Origin: Haloarcula salina
Lineage (GTDB): Archaea; Halobacteriota; Halobacteria; Halobacteriales; Haloarculaceae
Direction: 5' to 3'
Assembly (NCBI RefSeq): GCF_010119195.1
Contig: NZ_WRXL01000001.1
Span: 248,001 to 312,000, forward strand
DNA: 64,000 nucleotides
Shown: in pieces, positions 52,912 through 63,383 of the stretch
Layout of the letters: the number at the start of each line of letters is the position of its first letter
Numbering within the stretch: position 1 is the first letter of the stretch
Program-made: the position numbers and the translations under genes
The notes under the pieces: model-generated
Databases searched by the model: none
What the model saw: the letters and a program-made list of their open reading frames with translations, nothing else
Told to the model about the DNA's origin: nothing

Positions 52912-53293
52912 CGGCGGCACCCATGCCTCGCGTGCAGACCAGGCCCCGAACGCTTCGATTCGACAGTTCGCGTGCACACGCCCTGAGCCCGCACTGCGAT
53001 GTTTCGTCGAAGTCGCGTTGCCACCCGATCTGCGACTCCGCGCCGTCCAGTCTCGTTCGTCGTTTGTAGTTCAGCCATCGATACCCAATCCTGCATGTCC
53101 ATTGCGTCGCAGCCCACTAAACAATATTGATAGTTTCAACGATCGGTTCCGCTCAATCAAGCGCCGTCGGACACCAATTCTCCGAACGAATATTCTCAGA
53201 AATGTTAACGGCAGTTCGAGAGTTAGTTTTGTGGTAGTTGACTATTATTTTCAGAGTTAATATAATCTATAATATGTAGGTACTATTCAAATA
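52912..53293. other. Gene-poor AT-rich interval
   Basis: These 382 bases hold no gene I can support. Two overlapping short frames (a plus-strand frame from 52787 and a minus-strand frame from 53117) lack any conserved pattern. From about 53120 on, the DNA becomes strongly AT-rich with scattered TATA-like elements, in contrast to the GC-rich neighbourhood, and leads to the promoter of the microprotein gene. This is the composition expected of an acquired or regulatory segment. Confidence 0.6.
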
Positions 53294-53304
53294 TTTTTAA
53301 TTTA
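53294..53304 (+). promoter_or_regulatory. TATA box of the microprotein gene
   Basis: TTTTTAATTTA lies 27-37 bases before the ATG at 53331, the distance of a leaderless haloarchaeal transcript. Another AT-rich run (TATAATCTATAATATG) lies at about 53261-53276. Confidence 0.6.
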
Positions 53305-53330
53305 CATCCCATCGACAGTCAAATCGTATC

Positions 53331-53462
53331 ATGTCCGATACCACCATGCGCGAATACCTCGCAGAGCACCCGAAAATGGCCGGCGCACTGTTCACCCTCC
53401 TGATGCTGCTGACGCAGGCGGGGAACGCGGCGGCGAACAACAACGCGTACTTCGGCCCGTAG
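53331..53462 (+). CDS. 43-residue hydrophobic microprotein
   Basis: A 43-residue protein from the ATG at 53331 to a TAG at 53460-53462. A charged N-terminus (DTTMREYLAEHPK) precedes a hydrophobic helix (MAGALFTLLMLLTQ), then AGNAAA and a tail NNNAYFGP. It therefore looks like a signal peptide with a possible signal-peptidase site (AxA) and a very short mature peptide, or a single-pass membrane peptide. It resembles a haloarchaeal family I recall as DUF7503 (a ~45-residue protein ending in GP). It is convergent with the CHAT protease gene, ending 66 bases before it. Role is unknown. Confidence 0.75.
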   Translation: MSDTTMREYLAEHPKMAGALFTLLMLLTQAGNAAANNNAYFGP

Positions 53463-53528
53463 AAAAGATTTCGAGAGAATTTCGTAACGCTATTCTGCCG
53501 TACTCCCACGAAAGACGTTCGTAACAGA

Positions 53529-55631
53529 TTAAAAGACGGTACGTAGATCGACCGACGTACTCCAGTGCAGGTCGCCGTCAATTCTAACAGGCACCTCCTG
53601 AAGTTTGAGGAACTCTGAGATTTCATCATGAGTTGCACGGAACGTTCCAAGCCGGCCAGACGTTAAGAAATGAGACTCGCAGCTCTCAATAAAGGGCATA
53701 ATAATCGTTCCTAAACCTTTGACATCTGTCGGATAGGTGTACATAGTAACTGAAAAGCCATCTTCTGCCTCGCTGATTTCGAGGAGGTTCGGCGTCCCGC
53801 TCTGTACCTGTGTCACCGTGATCCCGCCGTCGCCGACGACGATGTACTGGCCGCCGAGGATGCTCTCGTCGCGGGCGATGGTCAGCGCCGCCCGGAGCGG
53901 GAACCCGCAGTTCATCAGGCGCGCGACTGTCTCGCCGATTCGGACCGCGCCGTCGTTGAGGACCTCGTTGAGGGTGACGATGCCACCGATCGCCCCGTTT
54001 TCGACGAGCGCGAGGCCCTGGTTGTATGAGTTACAGGCGTTCAGGAGGAACGTGTCGACGCCGACCGAGTCCAGTTCCGTCGCGTCGAGCTTGCCGTCGG
54101 TGCAGGTGAAGCCCTCGTAGTCGGTGTGGCCGATGTAGTGGAAGAACTCCGTGTCCGACGTGAGGACGCGTTCGAGTTCCGCCCGCGTCAGGTCCTGTTC
54201 GACGGTCACGTCGAAGGGCAGGTCCTCCCGGGACCCGTACACCTCGTCGACGAGGTGTCGCTCTGCCTCCATCCGGGTGTCGTTCTGGACCACGGTGATG
54301 GAGATGTCGCCGGCGTTGCGCTCGCGGTCCAGGCGGTGCTGGAACGCCTCGACCGTGAGCTTGCTCGCGCCGATGGGGATGCTGTCGCCGATCCAGGCCT
54401 GTTCGAGCGTGTCCGTGGACTGGGGCTGGACGTAGTCGTCCCTGGGCGGGACGGTGTCGGCGGTGGCCGCGCGGGTGACGGTACCGGCACCGGCCGAGCG
54501 GGTGATCACGTCGTTGCGGGTGAACTCCGCTTGTGCTTCGGCCGGGATGCTCGCCTCGTTCATCGTCGGCTGCTCGTGAGTTCGGACCAGCGCGAGGTCG
54601 TCGACGACGTAGGGCAACTGCTCGGCGTTAGCAGCCACGGGGTCGACGTGCGCCGTCAGCCGCCACTCGGGGATGTGCTCTTCGAGGACGTCGTAGGGGA
54701 CGTCGAGGTACGCGGCGACCTGCTCGCTGAGCGACGCCTCGTACAGCGCCGCGAAGTCGAGGTCGACGTACGGTTCGATCGCGTGGCGCTCGTGGAGCGA
54801 GATCTGGTGGAACCCCTCCGTGCGAGTCACGCAGTCGAGGAAGAACAGCCGTTTGAGCGTCCGGCCGACCTCGGTCTCGAAGCCCCGCGCGGTGTCGAGC
54901 GAGTACGAAAAGCCGGTGTCGGTGACGAGGCGGGGCTCCGACGCGGGGACGAGCGACGCGCCGAGGTAGTACGACAGCGGGGCGGCGACGAACACCGACG
55001 CGAGGTCGGGCGGGAGTTCCAGGCGCACCCCGGTGTCGGGCACGTCGAGCTGCGACGGGATGTCGAGGCGGTCGCCGAGCTCGATTGCCGGCGGGTGGCC
55101 GCGGAGCGTCGGATACGAGCGCTCCGGGTCGTGGGCCTTCAGCGCGGACCCGAAGGTCTCGACGGCGGCCATCATATCGACCGGATCGTCGGTGGTCGTC
55201 ACGGTCGCCGCCGGTCGGTCGTGCTGTGAGCGCGCGCCGAGCAACACCTCGGTCGGCGACTCGAACTCGATTCGGGTCTCGTTCAGGTCGACGGACACTT
55301 CGAAGGCGGCGTCGAGGTGGACGTAGGTCTTGATCTGTGTACAGGGATCGAGGATGTAGGCGTCCTCCTCGAAGGACTCGGACTCGAACTGCTGGACCTC
55401 GCCGACCATCGACCCGTCGGCGTCGCGGACGTACACCATGACGACCGTCGGGAGCACGAGCTCCGTCGTCCGGATCGAGACGGCGTCGCTGACGGGGAAC
55501 AGAAACGGATCGGTCGAGGCCGGTTCGCAGTCGAGTGGACCGGGCGTGTAGAGGCGGTAGCGCTGGCGCTCGATCTCGTCGATGACCTGAATCCCGTCCT
55601 GGTCGTCGAGCGGTTCGAAAGTGAGGGTCAT
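53529..55631 (-). CDS. CHAT-domain caspase-like protease
   Basis: A 700-residue protein from the ATG at 55629-55631 (upstream frame is poorly coding). The N-terminal 430 residues are beta-rich and lack a named domain, starting LTFEPLDDQDGIQVIDEIER. The CHAT domain (about 440-610) shows VTVVQ-type strands, FFHYIGHTDYEGFTCTDGKL with the catalytic His502, VDTFLLNACNSYNQGLALVE with the nucleophile Cys533, and GGIVTLNEVLNDGAVRIGET. Thus the His/Cys dyad of caspase/separase-like peptidases is intact. CHAT proteases cut partner proteins in cell death and defence systems. The only neighbour that could be a substrate is the convergent microprotein. The gene is alone on its strand. Confidence 0.82.
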   Translation of the reverse strand: MTLTFEPLDDQDGIQVIDEIERQRYRLYTPGPLDCEPASTDPFLFPVSDAVSIRTTELVLPTVVMVYVRDADGSMVGEVQQFESESFEEDAYILDPCTQIKTYVHLDAAFEVSVDLNETRIEFESPTEVLLGARSQHDRPAATVTTTDDPVDMMAAVETFGSALKAHDPERSYPTLRGHPPAIELGDRLDIPSQLDVPDTGVRLELPPDLASVFVAAPLSYYLGASLVPASEPRLVTDTGFSYSLDTARGFETEVGRTLKRLFFLDCVTRTEGFHQISLHERHAIEPYVDLDFAALYEASLSEQVAAYLDVPYDVLEEHIPEWRLTAHVDPVAANAEQLPYVVDDLALVRTHEQPTMNEASIPAEAQAEFTRNDVITRSAGAGTVTRAATADTVPPRDDYVQPQSTDTLEQAWIGDSIPIGASKLTVEAFQHRLDRERNAGDISITVVQNDTRMEAERHLVDEVYGSREDLPFDVTVEQDLTRAELERVLTSDTEFFHYIGHTDYEGFTCTDGKLDATELDSVGVDTFLLNACNSYNQGLALVENGAIGGIVTLNEVLNDGAVRIGETVARLMNCGFPLRAALTIARDESILGGQYIVVGDGGITVTQVQSGTPNLLEISEAEDGFSVTMYTYPTDVKGLGTIIMPFIESCESHFLTSGRLGTFRATHDEISEFLKLQEVPVRIDGDLHWSTSVDLRTVF

Positions 55632-55866
55632 AGGGCGAAGGTGGAGGGAACCGTGGTAGTCTCGTCTCGACCGAACGGTCGATAGCGGCAAAAAGATATC
55701 GCCGACACCCTGCATTCTCAGTGACGTGTCATCGAGAGAACGGTCGGTCAGCGGGCCGTCCCGTCACGTGTCGGAGGACCTCCGGCCGACATGACCGTCT
55801 TCGGACGAGGTGGCGGGTCGCGGGGGAGCGAAGCGAGTAAGGGGGTCCCGCCCCAACGGGTGGATA

Positions 55867-56319
55867 GTGAAGGAGTTCGAGCGCAAGCAACTGCTAGAGC
55901 GCATCGAACGGGACAGCGCGACCGTCGGTGCGGACATCCCCGACGAGATCACGATCCAGGGCGAGGAGGTCGAACTGCGGTCGTTCGTCTTCGAGATCAA
56001 GCGCCGGGACACGATCCCGTCGGGAGAGCGAGAGCGGGTGACGCAGGCGAAGAAGAACCTGCGGCGCGAGCGCCTCCAGCGCAAGCAGCGCATCGAGGAC
56101 GGCGAGGTGAGCTACGAGCGCGGCGAGGAGCTGGCGAACGCCATCATCGGCATCGACCGCGCGCTCAACGCCCTCGAACAGCTCGGCCCGGCGAACCTCG
56201 AACAGGAGGCCCAAGCCCAGGAGGCCGCCGACCAGAAGCGCTGGATGAAGTTCCTGCAGAAGGCGCTGGGCCACCAGGACGCGGATTCCGGCACGGGTCG
56301 TGCCGGGCGGAGCCTCTGA
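55867..56319 (+). CDS. DUF5788 family protein
   Basis: A 150-residue, highly charged helical protein with a likely GTG start at 55867. KEFERKQLLERIERDSATVG opens it, PDEITIQGEEVELRSFVFEI follows, and RVTQAKKNLRRERLQRKQRI forms a basic helix; the end is a long acidic/amphipathic helix. It matches the haloarchaeal DUF5788 family. No catalytic motif; binding to nucleic acid through the basic helix is plausible. It is followed 1 base later by polX, so it may act in the same repair unit. Confidence 0.82.
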   Translation: MKEFERKQLLERIERDSATVGADIPDEITIQGEEVELRSFVFEIKRRDTIPSGERERVTQAKKNLRRERLQRKQRIEDGEVSYERGEELANAIIGIDRALNALEQLGPANLEQEAQAQEAADQKRWMKFLQKALGHQDADSGTGRAGRSL

Positions 56320-56320
56320 C

Positions 56321-58056
<1,736 letters not shown>

Positions 58057-58057
<1 letters not shown>

Positions 58058-58518
58058 TGCGGGACCGACTCTTGCTCGACGCGATGCTCGGGAAACTGGC
58101 GACGTACCTGCGGATGTGCGGCTACGACGCGGCCTACGCGCTCGACCGCGACGCTGAGGCCGACGAGGACGCGCTCGGCCTCGCTGTCTCCGAAGACCGA
58201 CTGTTGCTCACGCGGGACGAGCGCCTCGCGAACCGCGCCCCCGAGAGCGTCCTCCTCACCGAGCGCGACGTGACCGACCAGCTCCGCGAACTCGCGGTCG
58301 CGGACTTCCCCCTGGAATTGCCCGCGGAGCCGTCGCGGTGTAGCGCCTGTAACGGCCCGGTCGAGCGGGTCGAGCCGTCCGAGCGGACACCGGAGTACGC
58401 GCCCGATGCCAGCGACGAGCGGGTCTGGCGCTGCGCGGACTGCGGGCAGCACTTCTGGAAGGGGAGCCACTGGGACGCGGTGGCGGCGACGCTCGGTGAC
58501 CTGGAGTCCGGGGAGTGA
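58057..58518 (+). CDS. Mut7-C RNase-like protein with zinc ribbon
   Basis: A 153-residue protein beginning DRLLLDAMLGKLATYLRMCG, the PIN-like Mut7-C signature (LDxMLGxLAxxLRxxG), with EDRLLLTRDERLANRAPESV as the second acidic region. The C-terminal part holds CSACNGP and CADCGQHFWKGSHW, a zinc ribbon. Mut7-C (PF01927) domains are predicted RNases. It is coupled to polX by a one-base overlap (TGATGC), hence likely involved in nucleic-acid repair or decay. Confidence 0.87.
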
Positions 58519-58542
58519 AAAGAGCGGGCAGAGCGCCCGAGC

Positions 58543-59565
58543 TTACAGCCCGCGAGCCGCGTCGACGGCGTCGTCGACGGACCCTTCGACGACCACGCCG
58601 GTGGTCACGTCCTCGTCGTCGGTCCAGTACACGACGGCGCGGCCGTCACGCTCGACGGCCGTGGCGTTCCGGCCGTCCACCTGGACTGTCGTCCCGTTCT
58701 TCACCGATTCGAGATAGGTCGACGCGCCGGTCGCGCTCACGAGCGTGACGTTCCCGTCGGCCCCGTCGTAGCGCTGGAACACCGCCGTGCCGTCCGGACG
58801 GCTGACGGAGCGCGCTTCCTCGAACGTCCCGTCGTCGCACGCGGGCAGGTCGAGGGCCGTCGCCGACTGGGCGGCGGCGAAGGTGTCGTACGTCTCGACG
58901 GTCGTCACGGCGACGCGGTCAGCCGGCGGCGCGAACTGGCTGTCGTCGATGCTGACGTTGAACCGCGTCTCCGAGACGCTGACCGCGGTCCGGTTGGTCC
59001 CGTCGTCCGTCGTCATCCGCAGCACGCGGTAGTCCTCGGTGGCTACCCACAGCGAGGTGTCCGGCGCGTCGAGACTCTCGTTCGTCGGCTCCAGATCGAG
59101 GACGTAGGCCGACTCGCCGTCGAGTTCGGTGGTGTTCACGAGCGTCGCCGTGACGTTCGTCTCGGGGAACGGGTCGGCGGTGTCGTTCATCCCCGCCGAC
59201 CGGGCGGGCAGTTCGCGGGCGTACGACTCGTTCTCGCCGACGGCCCAGACCACCGACCCGTTCGTCCCCATCTCGTAGGTGGCGTCGTCGCTCGTGACGG
59301 CGGCCCAGGTCTGATTCGGTTCCGCGGCGGCGTACTCGACCGTCGCCGTCGTCGAGTTCGTCTCGTTCGCCACCGTCACCGTCGCGGTTCCGGTGACGGT
59401 CCGGGCCGCGTCGTAGCGGGCTTCGGCGCGGTCGAGCACCTCGTCGCCGGACGGCTGAGCCACCGCAGAGAGCCCCGTGACGCCGGCGACGGCCCCCGCG
59501 GCGAGCAGTCCGACGGTCACCACCACTGCGACGATCGCCAGCCTCCGCCCGGAGTCTGGTAGCAT
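58543..59565 (-). CDS. LolA-like lipoprotein-carrier family protein
   Basis: A 340-residue protein from the ATG at 59563-59565. An N-terminal hydrophobic helix (LAIVAVVVTVGLLAAGAVAG) anchors or exports it. The rest is an extracytoplasmic, Thr/Asn/Asp-rich domain with beta strands: DEVLDRAEARYDAARTVTGT, PNQTWAAVTSDDATYEMGTN, LDLEPTNESLDAPDTSLWVA and VLRMTTDDGTNRTAVSVSET. This is the pattern of haloarchaeal outer-membrane-lipoprotein-sorting-like proteins. Haloarchaea lack an outer membrane, so the function differs from bacterial LolA. It is divergent from a MacB-type exporter. Confidence 0.78.
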   Translation of the reverse strand: MLPDSGRRLAIVAVVVTVGLLAAGAVAGVTGLSAVAQPSGDEVLDRAEARYDAARTVTGTATVTVANETNSTTATVEYAAAEPNQTWAAVTSDDATYEMGTNGSVVWAVGENESYARELPARSAGMNDTADPFPETNVTATLVNTTELDGESAYVLDLEPTNESLDAPDTSLWVATEDYRVLRMTTDDGTNRTAVSVSETRFNVSIDDSQFAPPADRVAVTTVETYDTFAAAQSATALDLPACDDGTFEEARSVSRPDGTAVFQRYDGADGNVTLVSATGASTYLESVKNGTTVQVDGRNATAVERDGRAVVYWTDDEDVTTGVVVEGSVDDAVDAARGL

Positions 59566-59679
59566 TGACCGGTCTTGGGACCGAACGAATAAGTGGGTTC
59601 CTCCTGTCAGAGCGGTGGTGTGTCCGGCGGCGGCGAGCGCCGTCGAACCCCTCATTGTCGTCGGGGCCGTACCGGGGGT

Positions 59680-60387
59680 GTGAGCGAGACAGCGAACGCC
59701 ACCGTCGTGGTCGACGGCGTCAGCAAGCACTACGACCTCGGCGGGCGAGTGACGGCGCTCGACGACGTGAGCCTGACGCTGTCGAAGGGCTCGTACACGG
59801 CGATCATGGGCCCGAGCGGCTCCGGCAAGAGCACGCTGTTGAACCTCGTCGGCGGCCTCGACACGCCGTCGGCGGGGCGCGTCGTCGTCGACGGTCGGGA
59901 CCTGTCGTCGGCCGGCGAAGACGAACTGGCCGCCGTCAGGGGGACCGATGTCGGGTTCGTCTTCCAGACGTTCAATCTCATGCCCCGCCTGACCGCCGTC
60001 GAGAACGTCGCTCTCCCGCTCGTGTTCGACGGCTGGGACCGCGACCGACGCCGCGAACGAGCGCTGTCGCTGCTGTCGGACGTGGGGTTGGGCGACAGAA
60101 TCGACCACCTCCCGACGGAGCTGAGCGGCGGGCAGCGCCAGCGCGTCGCCATCGCGCGCGCCCTGTCGACCGAGCCCGCGCTGATCCTCGCCGACGAGCC
60201 GACCGGCAACGTCGACACCGAGACCGGGGCGCGCATCCTCGACGTGTTCGACGACCTCCACGCGGCGGGCAACACCCTCCTGCTCGTGACCCACGAACGA
60301 CACGTCGCCGAGCGAGCGGAGCGCGTGGTCCACGTCGAGGACGGCCGCGTTCGGTCCATCGAGGAGACGCCGGAGGGGACGGACTGA
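59680..60387 (+). CDS. ABC exporter ATPase, LolD/MacB type
   Basis: A 235-residue ATPase with a GTG start at 59680. Walker A is MGPSGSGKSTLLNLVGGL, the Q-loop VFQTFNLMPRLTAVENV, the signature LSGGQRQRVAIARALS and the Walker B/D-loop LILADEPTGNVDTETG, ended by the H-loop LVTHE. It energises the adjacent permease, with which it overlaps by one base. Together they may move lipids, lipoproteins or peptides out of the cell, or work as a mechanotransmission device with the divergent LolA-like protein. Confidence 0.93.
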   Translation: MSETANATVVVDGVSKHYDLGGRVTALDDVSLTLSKGSYTAIMGPSGSGKSTLLNLVGGLDTPSAGRVVVDGRDLSSAGEDELAAVRGTDVGFVFQTFNLMPRLTAVENVALPLVFDGWDRDRRRERALSLLSDVGLGDRIDHLPTELSGGQRQRVAIARALSTEPALILADEPTGNVDTETGARILDVFDDLHAAGNTLLLVTHERHVAERAERVVHVEDGRVRSIEETPEGTD

Positions 60388-61622
60388 TGGACCCCGCCGA
60401 GAGCGTCCGGATGACGGTCCGCTCGATACGGGGCCACAAGCTCCGGTCCGCCCTGACCGTCGTCGGCGTCGTCATCGGCATCGCCTCGGTCATCACGTTC
60501 GCCACGTTCGGCGCGAGCGTCGAGACCGAGATCGTCGGCGACATCGAGACGACGAACGCGGGCAACGTCTACGTGTTCGCCACCGCGTCGGGCGACGACG
60601 ACTTCGACCGCGTGCTCCAGCCGGTGTTCACGGAGTCCGACGTGAACCGACTGGCGGCCACGGACGGCGTCCGCGCGGCCTTACCGAGAGGCATCGTCCG
60701 GACGCAGTCCATCCGCCACGGGAACCAGACGCTCGCCAGACAGCAGGTGACGGCGACGCGGCCGGCCAGCTTCACGCCGAGCGTGCTCGTCGAGGGCCGC
60801 GCGTTCGAGTCCGGCGAGGACGCGGTCGTCGTCAACGAGGACATGGCGCGGTCGTTCGACGGGAACCTCAGCGCGGGCGAGACGGTGACGCTGACGACGG
60901 CCGACGGCGAAGAGCGGACGCTCGCGGTCGTCGGCGTGGTCAACGGCACGCGAGGAGAGCTCCCGGTCAGCGACTTCGCCCGCCAGCCGCGGGTCTACGT
61001 CCCCATCGAGCCGTTCTACGACGCCGTCGTCGAGAGCCCGTCGGCGGGCGTCCGCCAGCGCGCGTACCCGCAGGTGACGCTCGTCGCTGACCCGCGGCGG
61101 ATCCCGGAGACGCAGTCGGCGGTGCAGGCGTACCTCTCCGAGGAGTCGGACGCGCGCTCGCTGTCGGCGGACGACACGGACCTGGTCGCGCGCTCGGGCA
61201 GCGACTTCGTCGAGCAGATCAGCGACGTGATCGAGCGGATCACGCGCTTCGTCACCGGGATCGCGGTCATCGCGCTCGTCGTCGGGGCCATCGGCATCGC
61301 CAACGTCATGCTGGTCAGCGTCACCGAACGGACCCGTGAAATCGGGATCATGAAGGCCGTCGGTGCGCGCAACCGCGACGTGATGCAGATCTTCCTCGTC
61401 GAGGCCGCCCTGCTCGGTGCGTTCGGGTCGCTCCTGGGCGTGCCGCTGGGACTGGTGGTCGGCTACGCCGCGACGCGATACGCCGAGGTCACGTTCTCGC
61501 TCGCCCCGCTGTGGATGGGGCTGGCGGTCGCTGTCGGCGTCCTCGTCGGCGTTCTTGCCGGTCTCTATCCCGCGTGGCGGGCGGCGCGGGTCGATCCCAT
61601 CGACGCGCTGCGACACGAGTGA
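60387..61622 (+). CDS. ABC exporter permease, MacB/FtsX type
   Basis: A 411-residue permease from the ATG at 60387. Helix 1 follows ESVRMTVRSIRGHKLRSALT, then an extracytoplasmic MacB_PCD-like domain (NAGNVYVFATASGDDDFDRV through VADPRRIPETQSAVQAYLSE), then three helices with the FtsX motif VSVTERTREIGIMKAVGARN, LLGVPLGLVVGY and YPAWRAARVDPIDALRHE. It has the four-helix topology of type VII exporters. The coupled ATPase is immediately upstream. Confidence 0.92.
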   Translation: MDPAESVRMTVRSIRGHKLRSALTVVGVVIGIASVITFATFGASVETEIVGDIETTNAGNVYVFATASGDDDFDRVLQPVFTESDVNRLAATDGVRAALPRGIVRTQSIRHGNQTLARQQVTATRPASFTPSVLVEGRAFESGEDAVVVNEDMARSFDGNLSAGETVTLTTADGEERTLAVVGVVNGTRGELPVSDFARQPRVYVPIEPFYDAVVESPSAGVRQRAYPQVTLVADPRRIPETQSAVQAYLSEESDARSLSADDTDLVARSGSDFVEQISDVIERITRFVTGIAVIALVVGAIGIANVMLVSVTERTREIGIMKAVGARNRDVMQIFLVEAALLGAFGSLLGVPLGLVVGYAATRYAEVTFSLAPLWMGLAVAVGVLVGVLAGLYPAWRAARVDPIDALRHE

Positions 61623-61674
61623 GCGCTCCGGGGATTCAGAACACCGAAATACGTGGTCCACCTAGCCGCCGGCG

Positions 61675-62154
61675 ATGACCCTCTCGGAGGAGGCCCGCGA
61701 GCGACTCGCCGACGTCGTCGAACTTCAGCCGACGAAGAACAGCGAGCTACAGGAGCGCTGGGACATGGACAGCGGGAGCGAGGTCCACCAGTACCTCGAA
61801 TCGGAACTCAAGGAGCACTACTACCGCGACGACAACAGCCTGATCTGTGCGACGCCGGAGGCGACGACGCTCATCGACGGCGCGGACTCGGACCGGGTCC
61901 AGACGGTGACGGTCACGCCGCTCCAGCAGGCCGTCGTCGACGTGATCGCCGGCCCCGACGAGGAGAGCCAGAGCGTCGTGTCGGTGCTGCACGCGCTGCG
62001 CGACGCCGGCGAGGACCGCGAGACGGACGAGGTCCGGTCCGCGCTGCGGAGCCTCGCAGACAAGGGCATCGTCGAGACGATACAGAAGACCGTCCCGACG
62101 TTCAGGCTGGCCGTCGCGCGCGACGAACTGGACATCGAACTGGCCGAAGAGTAA
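61675..62154 (+). CDS. Winged-helix protein (DUF5797 family)
   Basis: A 159-residue protein from the ATG at 61675. SEEARERLADVVELQPTKNS and ELQERWDMDSGSEVHQYLES build a winged helix (WDMDSGSEVHQYLESELK as recognition helix), followed by a second wHTH-like part (LQQAVVDVIAGPDEESQSVV, EVRSALRSLADKGIVETIQK). It corresponds to the haloarchaeal DUF5797 family. It probably regulates transcription; targets unknown. It lies on the same strand as the exporter, 52 bases downstream. Confidence 0.82.
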   Translation: MTLSEEARERLADVVELQPTKNSELQERWDMDSGSEVHQYLESELKEHYYRDDNSLICATPEATTLIDGADSDRVQTVTVTPLQQAVVDVIAGPDEESQSVVSVLHALRDAGEDRETDEVRSALRSLADKGIVETIQKTVPTFRLAVARDELDIELAEE

Positions 62155-62191
62155 CGCCCTACGTCACGTTCGGCCGGTCGCGTCGGCCCCG

Positions 62192-63220
62192 CTATTCTGA
62201 GAGCCCCGGTCGCTGCCGACGTCGACGCCGGTCGAGCAACCGTCGTATCGCCCCGCCAGGGCCGCCGTCGAGCGGCCAGCCCTTCGACCGCCAGATCGGT
62301 GGCTCTGGTTCGTACGACGGGCACGCGCCGCGACACTCCGCGGCCGTCGGAACGCGCTCTTTCGCCGCGCAATAGGGATAGACGCCCGTCTCGTCCGCGC
62401 GGAGTTGGAAGTGCCGACAGTCGGGCCGCATCGTGTCGGCGTAGGCGCGCCAGCCGCGCTCGTAGGCCCGCTCGGCGATGGCGAGGCGGCGCTCGCGCTT
62501 CCAGTCCGGGTCGACGTACTCGAAGCGGGCCGCGCTGTGGTCGTCGTCTGGACGGTCGAGGATGCGAGTTCCAGGGTCGGCGACCGACAGCGACCGCGGC
62601 TGCCAGACGTCCTCGGCCGTGCCGCGGTCGGCGTCGACGGTCAGGACGCCGGCCGCCGCGGGCATGTCGGTCAGCAGGACGGGCTCGACGCGCTCGCCGG
62701 TCGCCGCCGTGGCGACCCACACCTCGTCGGCCAGCGACAGCGCGACGTCCCGCTCCAGTTGCGGCGCGAGGTCGCGGGCCGCGCTGGCCGTCAGGTCCGG
62801 CTTGTTCTCGATTGCGACGATCCGGCGGAGCCAGTCCGGGTAGGGACGAACCCGCCGGATCTGGATGCGGTTTCCTCGCTTTCGCGTATCGAGCGCGTCG
62901 CGGTCAGCGGCCTCGTGGATCGATTCGCGGACGTAGCGCCACGGATACCCGGGGTCGGGGAGCGCGTCGCGGTAGTACGTCCAGTCGGCCGGTGCGTTCC
63001 GAAGGACGTGCAGAAGGTCAGAGTCGAACGATTCCGCGCCGAGCTTCGCTCGCTCGCGGAGCCCGTCCGGGTCGCACTCGAGGACGACGGTGTCCCACCG
63101 GCGGTGTTTCGTTCCCAGTTGGCGGGCGACCAGCACCGCCGAATCGTCGGCCGGCACCCACGCCCGCTCGGCCCACTGGCAGACTTGCAGTTCGAACGCG
63201 AACTCAGAGGTGACCGACAC
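62192..63220 (-). CDS. DUF5787 protein, PD-(D/E)XK nuclease-like
   Basis: A 342-residue protein with a likely GTG start at 63218-63220, opening SVTSEFAFELQVCQWAERAW. The core reads VLVARQLGTKHRRWDTVVLE with Asp in WDTVV and, later, PDWLRRIVAIENKPDLTASA with the ExK pair of restriction-type nucleases, then a Lys/Arg helix. Near the C-terminus four cysteines (DCRHFQ, YPYCAAK, AECRGACPSYEPEP) may hold a metal or iron-sulfur cluster. It matches the haloarchaeal DUF5787 family. A nuclease role (RecB/Cas4-like) is inferred from the motif. Confidence 0.72.
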   Translation of the reverse strand: MSVTSEFAFELQVCQWAERAWVPADDSAVLVARQLGTKHRRWDTVVLECDPDGLRERAKLGAESFDSDLLHVLRNAPADWTYYRDALPDPGYPWRYVRESIHEAADRDALDTRKRGNRIQIRRVRPYPDWLRRIVAIENKPDLTASAARDLAPQLERDVALSLADEVWVATAATGERVEPVLLTDMPAAAGVLTVDADRGTAEDVWQPRSLSVADPGTRILDRPDDDHSAARFEYVDPDWKRERRLAIAERAYERGWRAYADTMRPDCRHFQLRADETGVYPYCAAKERVPTAAECRGACPSYEPEPPIWRSKGWPLDGGPGGAIRRLLDRRRRRQRPGLSE

Positions 63221-63383
63221 GGGCAACGCTTCGGCCGTGGACAGCAAAACGTTTTATCGTGCGGCCGACGCCGTCGGTATCCTTCCAGTATTCCACAGAT
63301 ATGACACCACTCGACAGTGGTATTATTTTATTTATATATCGCTACGAAAGTTTTATTCTTGCAGACGGGATGCCCAGTAGTGT

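Noticed and set aside
52908-53117. Minus-strand frame as N-terminal piece of the response regulator
   Set aside because: It is in a different frame and would need a frameshift, with no receiver-like residues in it.
52787-53260. Plus-strand frame of 157 codons upstream of the microprotein
   Set aside because: Low complexity at the start, no conserved pattern, and it runs into AT-rich DNA; not supported as a gene.
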